Below, one piece after another: positions 1 through 5,952 of a DNA stretch of 9,166 nt (positions are counted from its first letter, which is position 1; each line of letters begins with the position of its first letter). The stretch is from contig DATFXK010000032.1 in the NCBI GenBank assembly GCA_035316005.1, positions 1 through 9,166 on the forward strand, read 5' to 3'. The notes under the pieces are model-generated. The model made no database searches, was not told the DNA's origin, and saw only the letters and a list, made by a program, of their open reading frames with translations. The translations under genes and the position numbers were made by a program. Source of the DNA: JALZAA01 sp035316005. GTDB taxonomy: Bacteria; Actinomycetota; Acidimicrobiia; IMCC26256; JACDBD01.

Positions 1-241
1 CGATGTACGGCCCGAAGCCGTCCCGGTACATGTCGGCGAGGGCGGCGCGCTTGTCGGCGTCGGTCACGACAATCCAATGCCAGCCCTGGCGGTTCGATCC
101 GGTGGGCGCCTGGATCGCGAGGCGCAGACACTCCTCGATCACGCCGGGCGGGACGGGACGGCTCAGGTCGAGACGCTTGCGCACGGCCCGTGTCGTCGAC
201 AGCAGGTGGTCGACGGTCTGCAGATCGAGCTCGAAGGTCAC
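1..241 (-). CDS. Nitroreductase-family protein, N-terminal part (runs off the window)
   Basis: This is the first 80 codons of a flavin (FMN)-dependent nitroreductase-family protein; the rest lies beyond base 1. The start is GTG at 241-239, overlapping the TGA of the preceding gene (240-238) as GTGA, so translation is probably coupled. The translation begins VTFELDLQTVDHLL. The family hallmarks are the N-terminal TTRAVRKRLDLSRPV, where the Arg-x-x-Arg segment is typical of FMN phosphate contacts, then a helix VIEECLRLAIQAPTGSN and the strand GWHWIVVTD. Members reduce nitro groups, quinones or enones with NAD(P)H, usually as dimers; the substrate here cannot be told. It is the last visible gene of the prfA-prmC transcription unit. 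Family assignment is fairly firm, but specific function is unknown because the C-terminal half is missing. Confidence 0.8.
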   Translation of the reverse strand, partial: MTFELDLQTVDHLLSTTRAVRKRLDLSRPVPPGVIEECLRLAIQAPTGSNRQGWHWIVVTDADKRAALADMYRDGFGPYI

Positions 242-471
242 GAGCCCTGCGGGCGTAGGTCCACCTGCAACGTCAGGACGCCGTCTTCGAAGGTCCACGT
301 GGCGTCGGCGACGATGGCGAAGTCCATGTAGTCGAGCTCGGCCTGCTCGATGAAGCGCTGCCGTTCGGCTCCCGCCACCGGCGGCAGCTTGCGCTCGCGC
401 ACGGCGTCGGCTCGCTCGCGATAACGCCGGAGCATCGCGTTGACGTCGAGGTCGTCCCCTCGATCGGCCAT
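238..471 (-). CDS. Small conserved-looking protein of unknown function, 77 aa
   Basis: This 77-residue protein is not recognised. It lies 10 nt after the prmC stop and overlaps the next gene by 4 nt (GTGA), so its place in a compact operon is strong evidence that it is real. The start chosen is ATG 471-469, preceded by a Shine-Dalgarno-like AGGGTG about six bases upstream; an in-frame GTG three codons earlier (480) lacks such spacing. The first half (about residues 10-45) is a charged, probably helical stretch with many Arg and Glu. The second half (about 46-73) looks like beta-strands: DYMDFAIVADATWTFEDG followed by VLTLQVDLRP. There is no signal peptide, membrane segment or metal motif. The alternating pattern of the C-terminal strands suggests a small soluble domain. 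No function is proposed. Confidence 0.72.
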   Translation of the reverse strand: MADRGDDLDVNAMLRRYRERADAVRERKLPPVAGAERQRFIEQAELDYMDFAIVADATWTFEDGVLTLQVDLRPQGS

Positions 472-481
472 CGGCGTCACC

Positions 482-1384
482 CTACCCAAGCATCCTCGCC
501 ACCAGAACCCGATCACGGCCCGCGAGATCGCGGCGGACGAACACCTCCTCGAAGCCGGCCGCGGTCGCGACCTTGGCGGCCGCTTCCGCGCGCTGCGGCG
601 CGATCTCGCACACGAACGTGCCGGTGACGTCGAGCCACGCCGGTGCTTCACGCGCGAGCTCGTCGATCGCCTCCATGCCCGTCGGACCGCTGACGAGCGC
701 CGGGCGCGGTTCGTGCTGCAACTCGACGGGCAAGTCCGCGACCTCCGACTCGGCGACGTACGGCGGGTTCGAAACCACGAGGCGCAGTCGACCCCGCAAG
801 GCGCGCGGAAGCGCGTCGAACCACGAGCCGGCGGCGAGGCGGACGCGCGTCGACGGCAGGCCGGTGCCGGCCACATTGGCGCGCGCGACTGCCAGCGCGT
901 CCTCGCTGACGTCGGTGCCCCACACCTCGGCGTCCGGGAGCTCGCCGGCGAGCGCCAGCGCGAGTGCGCCCGCGCCGGTCCCGAGGTCCGCGACCGCGTA
1001 CGTCGTCGTCGCGCCCGCCCAGGGATCGGGGCGACCGCGCCGGGCGCCGAGCCGGACCGCTTCGTCGATCGCGACCTGGGCCGTCACCTCCGTCTCGGGC
1101 CGCGGGATCAGCACCCGTGGGTCGACGAGCAGCTCCAGGCCACGGAACAGCCAGCACCCGAGCACGTACTGGAGGGGCTCACCGCCCGTCCGCCTGTGGA
1201 TCAGCTCGTCGAGCTGAGCGGCGGCGCGCATCGTGGCGGGCTCGTCCTCGGCCGTGACGAGCTCGGCGGCGTCGAACCCGGAGACGTGCTCGACCATCCA
1301 GCGCGCCTCGCTCGACGCGTTCTCGATGCCGGCGCCGGCGAGCGACCGCTCGGCGTCGACGCGCAGGTCCCGCCAGCTCGGCAC
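482..1384 (-). CDS. prmC: Release factor glutamine methyltransferase PrmC (HemK)
   Basis: PrmC transfers a methyl group from S-adenosylmethionine to the glutamine of the GGQ motif in peptide-release factors, which speeds peptidyl-tRNA hydrolysis at stop codons. The 300-aa protein shows the whole family pattern: a helical N-terminal release-factor-binding domain (about 1-75), RRTGGEPLQYVLG at 64-76, LIPRPETE at 92-99, the SAM-binding DLGTGAGAL at 133-141, and the catalytic NPPYV at 206-210, which holds the substrate glutamine. HEPRPAL at 224-230 is also conserved. The start is GTG 1384-1382, only three bases after the prfA stop (TGA TCC GTG). There is no clear ribosome binding site, so translation probably depends on coupling to prfA, whose product is its substrate. 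Length is slightly above the E. coli protein (277 aa), partly from a Gly/Arg/Pro-rich loop at about 113-128. Confidence 0.96.
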   Translation of the reverse strand: MPSWRDLRVDAERSLAGAGIENASSEARWMVEHVSGFDAAELVTAEDEPATMRAAAQLDELIHRRTGGEPLQYVLGCWLFRGLELLVDPRVLIPRPETEVTAQVAIDEAVRLGARRGRPDPWAGATTTYAVADLGTGAGALALALAGELPDAEVWGTDVSEDALAVARANVAGTGLPSTRVRLAAGSWFDALPRALRGRLRLVVSNPPYVAESEVADLPVELQHEPRPALVSGPTGMEAIDELAREAPAWLDVTGTFVCEIAPQRAEAAAKVATAAGFEEVFVRRDLAGRDRVLVARMLG

Positions 1385-1387
1385 GGA

Positions 1388-2458
1388 TCAGGCGGAGGCC
1401 GAGGCGAGCTGCTCGGCGCGCTCGGCCGCGATCAGCTCGTCGACGATCGGGTCGAGCTGACCCGCCAGGACCTGGTCGAGGGCATGGAGCGTGAGACCGA
1501 TGCGGTGGTCGGTCACCCGCTTCTCCTTGAAGTTGTACGTGCGGATCTTCTCGGAGCGGCCGCCGCCCTTCACCTGGTCGCGCCGGGCCGACGACAGCTC
1601 CTCGGCCTGCCGTTCCCGCTCGGCCTGGAGCAGGCGTGAGCGCAGGATCCGCAATGCCTTCTCCTTGTTCTGGAGCTGGCTCTTCTCGTCCTGGCAGGTG
1701 ACGACGAGGCCGGTGGGCAGGTGTGTGATCCGCACCGCCGAGTCGGTGGTGTTGACGGACTGGCCGCCGGGACCGCTCGACCGGTACACATCGACCTCCA
1801 GGTCGTTGGGGTCGATGTCGATGTCGACCTCGTCCGCCTCGGGCAACACCGCGACCGTCGCCGCGCTCGTGTGCACCCGTCCCTGGCTCTCCGTAACGGG
1901 CACGCGCTGCACCCGGTGCGGTCCCGCCTCGTGCTTGAGGCGCGCCCACGCGTCGCGGCCCTTCACCACGAACGTGACGTCGCGGTAGCCGCCGATCTCG
2001 GCCGGCTGGCTCGAGAGCACCTCGAAGCCCCATGCGTGCAGCTCCGCGTACCGGCGGTACATCTCGAAGAGGTCGCCGGCCCACACGTTGGCCTCGTCGC
2101 CGCCCTCGGCGCCGCGGATCTCCACGATCACGTTCCTGCCGTCGTTGGGGTCCCGCGGGACGAGCAGCTCCTTGAGCGTCGCCTCGAGCTCGGCGAGGTG
2201 GGCCTCCCGCTCCGCCAGCTCTCCCTGGAGGTACTCGCGCATCTCGGCGTCGGGCTCGCCCGTGAGCAGCTCACGCGCGTCGGCGACGTCGGATTCGGTG
2301 CGGCGGTACTCACGGTACGCGTCGACCACCGGCTTCAGCTCTGCGTGGCGGCGCCCGGCGTCGCGCGCGGCGGCCTGGTCCCCGCTCGCGTAGAGCTCGG
2401 GCAGCTGCGACTCGAGCTTCTCGAGCTCGGTCTCCAGGTCAGCCAAGTGCTCGAACAT
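1388..2458 (-). CDS. prfA: Peptide chain release factor 1 (RF1)
   Basis: RF1 recognises UAA and UAG in the ribosomal A site and triggers release of the finished protein. From ATG 2458 it is 356 aa. The N-terminal coiled-coil domain covers about 1-100. The PxT codon-reading tripeptide is PVT at 187-189, within HRVQRVPVTESQGR; this marks RF1 and not RF2, which has SPF. The catalytic GGQ is at 231-233 in YRSSGPGGQSVNTTDS. Both positions match E. coli RF1 within a few residues. The start at 2458 is preferred because MFEHLADLETELEKLE aligns with the usual N-terminus of the family, but it lacks a good ribosome binding site. A GTG 15 codons upstream (2503) has a strong one, giving a 371-aa alternative. 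prmC follows after three bases. Confidence 0.95.
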   Translation of the reverse strand: MFEHLADLETELEKLESQLPELYASGDQAAARDAGRRHAELKPVVDAYREYRRTESDVADARELLTGEPDAEMREYLQGELAEREAHLAELEATLKELLVPRDPNDGRNVIVEIRGAEGGDEANVWAGDLFEMYRRYAELHAWGFEVLSSQPAEIGGYRDVTFVVKGRDAWARLKHEAGPHRVQRVPVTESQGRVHTSAATVAVLPEADEVDIDIDPNDLEVDVYRSSGPGGQSVNTTDSAVRITHLPTGLVVTCQDEKSQLQNKEKALRILRSRLLQAERERQAEELSSARRDQVKGGGRSEKIRTYNFKEKRVTDHRIGLTLHALDQVLAGQLDPIVDELIAAERAEQLASASA

Positions 2459-2503
2459 GCGCCCAGGGTACCGAGGTGCGTCGCCTGCCTTGCTCGATGC
2501 CAC

Positions 2504-2513
2504 TTCCTTTCCT
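2504..2513 (-). promoter_or_regulatory. Strong Shine-Dalgarno before the alternative prfA GTG start
   Basis: On the minus strand this reads AGGAAAGGAA, directly before an in-frame GTG (2503-2501) that opens the prfA frame 15 codons ahead of the conserved ATG. The first AGGA is six bases from the GTG, near-ideal spacing. The ATG at 2458 has only a weak CTGGG upstream. The site therefore argues that ribosomes load here, giving either a 15-residue N-terminal extension (MASSKAGDAPRYPGR) or short re-scanning to the ATG. Confidence 0.5.
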
Positions 2514-2601
2514 GGCTCGTCGCGCGGCAGCGGGATGGTCCCTCCCGAGGCCGTGCGGTCGGCGGTTTAGCGAACGACGCGCGTCGCCATGAGTTACCGC
2601 A
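2505..2601. other. Spacer between monooxygenase gene and prfA
   Basis: This gap of about 100 bp contains a 12-bp perfect palindrome, CGACGCGCGTCG (2575-2586), just after the monooxygenase stop. No strong terminator hairpin and no convincing -35/-10 pair for prfA is visible. Transcripts from the upstream TetR-controlled operon may therefore read through into prfA-prmC, or an unrecognised promoter lies here. Confidence 0.35.
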
Positions 2602-3972
2602 TCAGCCGCGGAGCGCGTTCTCGATGACGGAGTTGTCGCCCAGCGCGGTGTCCTCGGCGACCTGGTCGAGGAACTTGTGGAAGTCGTCGGAGCCGGAACG
2701 GTCGGCGATGGCCCGTGGGATAGCGGGGTACGCGTAGTCGTCCGTCGGGAGCGGCGGGTGGTCCTCGTCCGGCTTGCGCGCCAGGACCTGGTCGACGATC
2801 GGCGCCAGCCGCTGCTCCTTGTCCTTCACCGCCTGCTCGTCGCGGTCGAGGAACTCGGGCAGCACCTCGCGTCCGAACAGCTCCAGGCTTTGCATGATGT
2901 GCTCGTGCCGGTTCTTGCCTGCCTGGCTCACGAAGATGACCTGGTCGACACCGCACTCCTCGTAGCGGAGGAGGAACTCGCGGATCTGGTCGGGCGTGCC
3001 GACCGCGCCCCGGAGGCCGCCGAGGCCACCCTGCACGACTTTGGCGCCGAGTCGGTCGGAGTTCGCCGCCGCCGCGTGCACGGCGCCGGGGTCGAAGCCC
3101 TGCTCCCCCCGCTGATGCTGGTACTCGGCCCACACGTCGGTGACGCCGGGCTGATGGCGACCGAAGACGTAGTAGTGCGCCAGGGAGTACCCGAAGAAGT
3201 TGGCACCCTCAAGGCCGCGCTGCATCGCCTCGTCCTCGTCGGGGTGGCACATGAACGTCGTGACGCACGCGAGGTTGGGGTTGACGGCGTCACCGACGGG
3301 TACGCCCTCGCGCTCGAGCGTCCCGTAGTAGTCGCCGACCCAGTGACGCGCGTCCTCCGGGTCGATGAACGCGAACGTCAGAGCGCCAATCCCCTTCTGC
3401 GCCGCGAGGTGGATCGTGTCGCGCCGGCTGCAAGCGACCCACACCGGCGGGTGCGGCTTCTGGCGCGGCTTGGGCACGACGTTGCGGGGCGGCATGGTGA
3501 CGTACTTGCCGTGGTGGCCGGTGAACGGCTCCTCGGTCATGCACCGCACCGCGACCCGCACGCCCTCCTCCCACATCTCGCGCTTCTCGATCGGGTCGAT
3601 GAGGAAGCCGCCGAGCTCGGCTTCGGACGACGACTCGCCGGTACCGAAGTCGACGCGCCCGTTGGAGAGCAGATCGAGGGTGGAGATGCGCTCCGCGACG
3701 CGAGCGGGGTGGTTGAAGGGCGGCGGCGTCTGCACGATGCCATGGCCGAGCCGCATCTGGTTCGTGCGCTGTGACACCGCGGCGAGAAAGACCTCGGGGG
3801 CGCTCGAGTGGCTGTACTCCTCGAGGAAGTGGTGCTCGACCTCCCAGCAGGTGTGGATGCCGAGCTTGTCGGCGAGCTCGCACTGCTCCAACGCGTTCTG
3901 AAGCAGCGTGTACTCGGAGTCCTCCTCCCAGGGGCGTGGGAGTTGGTGCTCGTAGAACAGCCCGAACTTCAT
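2602..3972 (-). CDS. Luciferase-like (LLM class) flavin-dependent monooxygenase
   Basis: A 456-aa member of the bacterial luciferase-like monooxygenase superfamily, TIM-barrel enzymes that use reduced FMN (or F420 in some actinobacterial branches) and O2 to oxidise organic substrates. Evidence is the start MKFGLFYEHQ, the early WEVEHHFLEEYSHSSAPEV (about 43-61) and the barrel segments RLGHGIVQTPPPFNHPARVA (74-93), ERISTLDLLSNGRVDFGTGE (94-113), PPVWVACSR (175-183) and TPDQIREFLLRYEECGVDQV (326-345). The catalytic domain ends near 370; a charged tail of about 80 residues follows and is longer than usual. The start ATG 3972 follows the previous gene's TGA by nine bases, with GAGGGA (3983-3978) overlapping that stop, so the two genes are co-translated. 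Substrate is unknown. The pairing with a putative di-iron protein under a TetR regulator suggests oxidation of a small, perhaps xenobiotic, molecule. Confidence 0.9.
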   Translation of the reverse strand: MKFGLFYEHQLPRPWEEDSEYTLLQNALEQCELADKLGIHTCWEVEHHFLEEYSHSSAPEVFLAAVSQRTNQMRLGHGIVQTPPPFNHPARVAERISTLDLLSNGRVDFGTGESSSEAELGGFLIDPIEKREMWEEGVRVAVRCMTEEPFTGHHGKYVTMPPRNVVPKPRQKPHPPVWVACSRRDTIHLAAQKGIGALTFAFIDPEDARHWVGDYYGTLEREGVPVGDAVNPNLACVTTFMCHPDEDEAMQRGLEGANFFGYSLAHYYVFGRHQPGVTDVWAEYQHQRGEQGFDPGAVHAAAANSDRLGAKVVQGGLGGLRGAVGTPDQIREFLLRYEECGVDQVIFVSQAGKNRHEHIMQSLELFGREVLPEFLDRDEQAVKDKEQRLAPIVDQVLARKPDEDHPPLPTDDYAYPAIPRAIADRSGSDDFHKFLDQVAEDTALGDNSVIENALRG

Positions 3973-3977
3973 GGCGA

Positions 3978-3983
3978 TCCCTC
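3978..3983 (-). promoter_or_regulatory. Ribosome binding site overlapping the upstream stop codon
   Basis: The minus strand reads GAGGGA five bases before the ATG of the monooxygenase gene. Its first two bases (GA) are the last two bases of the TGA of the upstream gene (3984-3982). This arrangement favours translational coupling and fixes the monooxygenase start. Confidence 0.6.
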
Positions 3984-5082
3984 AGTAGGTGCCGGCGGCG
4001 ACGAACGCGCCGTCGTCGGTCGGACGGATGGTGCCGTGGGCGTGGAACTCCTCGAGGAGGTCATCGGCTCGTGGATTTCCGTCGAGGGCGTGCTCGACCT
4101 CCCGCAGGGTCAGGGTCAGGTTCTGCTCGCGGCGGGGACCGAGGGAGTCCGCCAGGCCGCGCTCCCAGAGTCCGCCGACGACCTCCGTGCCGGGGTACCT
4201 GCGCCCGGACTCCCCGACGAACGTCCGGTCGCGCATCTCGGTGAGCGCGGTCTTGAGGTATTCGACGTGCGGCGTCTCGTCCTGGCGGATGTACGACACC
4301 AGCAGGGCGGCGGCACCGTCGCCGGCGACGAGGTCGGCGTCGGACAGCACGGCTTCGGCCCACGCGAAGGTGTGGAACGCCGAGATCTCGATCAGCAGGA
4401 TGTTGATCATCCGCTGGATCAGCATCTCGAAGTCGAGATCCAGGTCGGCAAAGACGCGCGCCTCTTCCATCTGCCGGCGGATGCGCTGCGGGTCGGGGGC
4501 TGTGCTGCCTCCACCACCGATGCCCATGCGTTCGAGCATGCGCGCCGTCTCGTCCTCGGTGACGGGGTTCTCGAAGGCGACGTCGCGCGCCGCGAACCAC
4601 ATCTGCTTGTGGCCGGCCTCGGCATCGAACCCGGCTTCGTCGCGCGCGTGCGCCTCGAACAGCCCCCGGTGCAGGTGCGCGGTCGCCGTCCCGGCGACGC
4701 TCTCGTCGAAGTGACGCTGCGGATCGCCGACGTTGGCGTAGCGGATCATCGCCCCGAAGCCCTCGACCGTGCCGATGCGCGTCAGCGTCGTGATGATCGG
4801 TCCGGGCACGCCGGCGCGGATCAGGAACTTGGCCTGCTCGACGTTCGGGTACGTCTCGGGCCACGTCGAGAGCGGCACGTCGATGAGATCGGAATCGAAC
4901 GTCGCCGCGCGGTGCTGCTGCCAGGCGTCGATGGCGGGGACGCGATAGCGCGTGCGGGGCGAGTGGTACACGCCGGCGTCGTCGAACCCGCCGTGACAGC
5001 GGACGCCGCCGACGACCAGCGGCTCGGCGACGTCGTCCGTGGTGAGGAGCTCGTCCTCGGTCCAATCCAGCTGGAGGTTCAT
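3982..5082 (-). CDS. Uncharacterised protein with ferritin-like di-iron signature, 366 aa
   Basis: No named family is recognised with certainty. The middle of the protein carries the pattern of ferritin-like di-iron proteins: two ExxH motifs, EAGH at 155-158 and ETPH at 269-272, with a candidate glutamate E232 in the helix MINILLIEISAFHTFAWAEA, 37 residues before the second ExxH. An earlier helix glutamate could be E127 (28 residues before the first ExxH), E143 or E107. The spacing resembles the R2 subunit of ribonucleotide reductase and related oxygenases, so an O2-activating di-iron centre is inferred, not shown. A Gly-rich loop (about 188-194) separates the two halves. There is no signal peptide or membrane segment. 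The start ATG 5082 follows a GGGGGG tract by eight bases; the longer open frame upstream runs into the operator and the divergent tetR and is rejected. First gene of the operon, nine bases ahead of the flavin monooxygenase. Confidence 0.72.
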   Translation of the reverse strand: MNLQLDWTEDELLTTDDVAEPLVVGGVRCHGGFDDAGVYHSPRTRYRVPAIDAWQQHRAATFDSDLIDVPLSTWPETYPNVEQAKFLIRAGVPGPIITTLTRIGTVEGFGAMIRYANVGDPQRHFDESVAGTATAHLHRGLFEAHARDEAGFDAEAGHKQMWFAARDVAFENPVTEDETARMLERMGIGGGGSTAPDPQRIRRQMEEARVFADLDLDFEMLIQRMINILLIEISAFHTFAWAEAVLSDADLVAGDGAAALLVSYIRQDETPHVEYLKTALTEMRDRTFVGESGRRYPGTEVVGGLWERGLADSLGPRREQNLTLTLREVEHALDGNPRADDLLEEFHAHGTIRPTDDGAFVAAGTY

Positions 5083-5095
5083 GCAGCGCCCCCCG

Positions 5096-5123
5096 TTGAC
5101 CGGTACACGGCCAAGGGTATACT
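5096..5123 (+). promoter_or_regulatory. Predicted tetR promoter (near-leaderless)
   Basis: TTGACC (5096-5101) and TATACT (5118-5123) are separated by 16 bp, a good match to a housekeeping sigma factor promoter. Transcription would start near 5130, about seven bases ahead of the tetR ATG at 5137. No Shine-Dalgarno precedes that ATG, so a leaderless or nearly leaderless message is expected, as is common in actinobacteria. The -10 box lies inside the left half of the inverted repeat at 5116-5135. Confidence 0.55.
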
Positions 5124-5135
5124 CACGAGTATACC
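5116..5135. promoter_or_regulatory. Probable TetR operator, 20-bp inverted repeat
   Basis: The arms GGTATACTC (5116-5124) and GAGTATACC (5127-5135) are perfect inverted repeats of nine bases around a two-base centre. The repeat ends one base before the tetR start codon and lies 34 bp from the operon's first ATG. It overlaps the -10 boxes of both predicted divergent promoters. Position, length and symmetry fit the binding site of a dimeric TetR-family repressor. The assignment to the adjacent regulator is inferred from proximity. Confidence 0.75.
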
Positions 5136-5143
5136 TATGGCAA
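5116..5143 (-). promoter_or_regulatory. Predicted promoter of the ferritin-like/monooxygenase operon
   Basis: On the minus strand TTGCCA (5143-5138) and TATACC (5121-5116) are 16 bp apart. Transcription would start near 5109, leaving a leader of roughly 27 nt with the GGGGGG tract before the ATG at 5082. The promoter faces that of tetR and shares its operator. The match is weaker than for tetR, and a TATACT at 5133-5128 is an alternative -10 without a convincing -35. Confidence 0.4.
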
Positions 5144-5739
5144 GCGCCGATCCCGCCGTCGTCGACCCCGCTCACAGCGGTCCCCTGCCCCGCGCCGCCC
5201 GCCAGGAGGCGATCCTCCGCGGCGCCGCTCGGGCCTTCGCCCGGGCCGGGTACGCGGCGACGTCGATGGAGGACATCGCGGCCGCCTCCGGCATCACGAA
5301 GCTCATCGTGTACCGGCACTTCGAGGGGAAGGAGGAGCTGTACCGGGCCGTGCTCCAGCAGGTGTTCGACCGCCTCGCCGAGGAGTTCGTCGTCGGGTAC
5401 TCCCGGGGCGAAGGCGGCGTCGGCGCCCGTTCGCTGCTCACGGTGGCCCGGGAGGACCCGGACGGGTTCCAGCTCCTCTGGCGCCATGCCGCCCGCGAGC
5501 CGCAGTTCGCCGACTACGCCCGCGAGCTTCGAGAACGTTCCGTCGACGCGTCGCGCGCTCTCCTGGGCGGGACGGTGCCACCCGACCTGCACGAGTGGGC
5601 TGCCCACACCATCGTCGACGAGCTGGTGGTCGCGGTCCTGAACTGGCTCGAGTTCGGCGACGCCGCCCGCGACGAGGAGTTCGTCGGGCTGGCGACGGCG
5701 GCAGTCCGGGCCGGGATCCGGACCTGGGTCAAGGGCTGA
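5137..5739 (+). CDS. TetR/AcrR-family transcriptional regulator
   Basis: A 200-aa protein of typical TetR size. The N-terminal DNA-binding domain spans about 18-75: RQEAILRGAARAFARAGYAA (22-41), then the helix-turn-helix TSMEDIAAASGITKLIVYRH (42-61) with the family's FEGKEELYRAVL continuation (62-73). The remainder (about 80-200) is an all-helical ligand-binding and dimerisation domain with no recognisable ligand signature. The ATG at 5137 lies one base after a 20-bp inverted repeat and lacks a ribosome binding site, which fits a leaderless message; the open frame continuing further upstream is antisense to the divergent gene. Divergent orientation from the ferritin-like/monooxygenase operon indicates it represses that operon and probably itself. 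The ligand is unknown, possibly the substrate of the operon's enzymes. It faces the DUF1385 gene tail to tail. Confidence 0.93.
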   Translation: MASADPAVVDPAHSGPLPRAARQEAILRGAARAFARAGYAATSMEDIAAASGITKLIVYRHFEGKEELYRAVLQQVFDRLAEEFVVGYSRGEGGVGARSLLTVAREDPDGFQLLWRHAAREPQFADYARELRERSVDASRALLGGTVPPDLHEWAAHTIVDELVVAVLNWLEFGDAARDEEFVGLATAAVRAGIRTWVKG

Positions 5740-5763
5740 CGCCCGGCATCCCGAGCAAGAGTC

Positions 5764-5801
5764 GGCCCCGGACCGAAGCCCGGGGCCTGCCCCGATGGGG
5801 C
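5764..5801 (+). terminator. Tandem GC-rich stem-loops after tetR
   Basis: Twenty-five bases after the tetR stop is a perfect 8-bp stem, GGCCCCGG (5764-5771) with CCGGGGCC (5780-5787) around an 8-base loop. Directly behind it is a second hairpin, GCCCC-GAT-GGGGC (5789-5801). There is no T-run, which is common for terminators in high-GC actinobacteria. The position between convergent genes fits a terminator that may act in both directions. Confidence 0.55.
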
Positions 5802-5820
5802 CCAGCCCGCCCCACCCCCT

Positions 5821-5915
5821 GCCACATTGCGTGGCGATTGGTGCCGGCGACCGTACGGAGATTCGCGCGCACCGTCAACAGCAGGGCGCCAAGACGGCGG
5901 AACCTCACCGTTCCG
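5821..5915. other. Further small stem-loops in the convergent spacer
   Basis: The spacer between tetR and the DUF1385 gene (5740-5952) holds no gene. It contains GCCAC-ATTGC-GTGGC (5821-5835) and CGGAAC-CTCACC-GTTCCG (5898-5915). The second lies 38 bp downstream of the DUF1385 stop and could help end that minus-strand transcript, although no T-run follows. Confidence 0.3.
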
Positions 5916-5952
5916 AGCTCGCGCGCTCCGTGACTGCTCGCGCGCGACGTGG

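Noticed and set aside
440..1639. Long plus-strand open frame of 399 codons
   Set aside because: It is antisense to prmC and the end of prfA, both firmly identified; its Arg/Gly/Ala-rich product shows no domain.
1721..2737. Plus-strand open frame of 338 codons
   Set aside because: Antisense to prfA, whose motifs are clear, and crosses the intergenic region.
2677..3774. Plus-strand open frame of 365 codons
   Set aside because: Antisense to the luciferase-like gene and made of Val/Arg/Leu-rich sequence typical of GC-rich antisense frames.
3808..5136. Upstream extension of the tetR frame to 643 codons
   Set aside because: The extension is antisense to the ferritin-like gene and crosses the operator and promoters; TetR proteins are about 200 aa.
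5083..5607. Upstream extension of the ferritin-like frame to 541 codons
   Set aside because: It runs antisense through tetR and over the operator; the ATG at 5082 gives a sensible protein.
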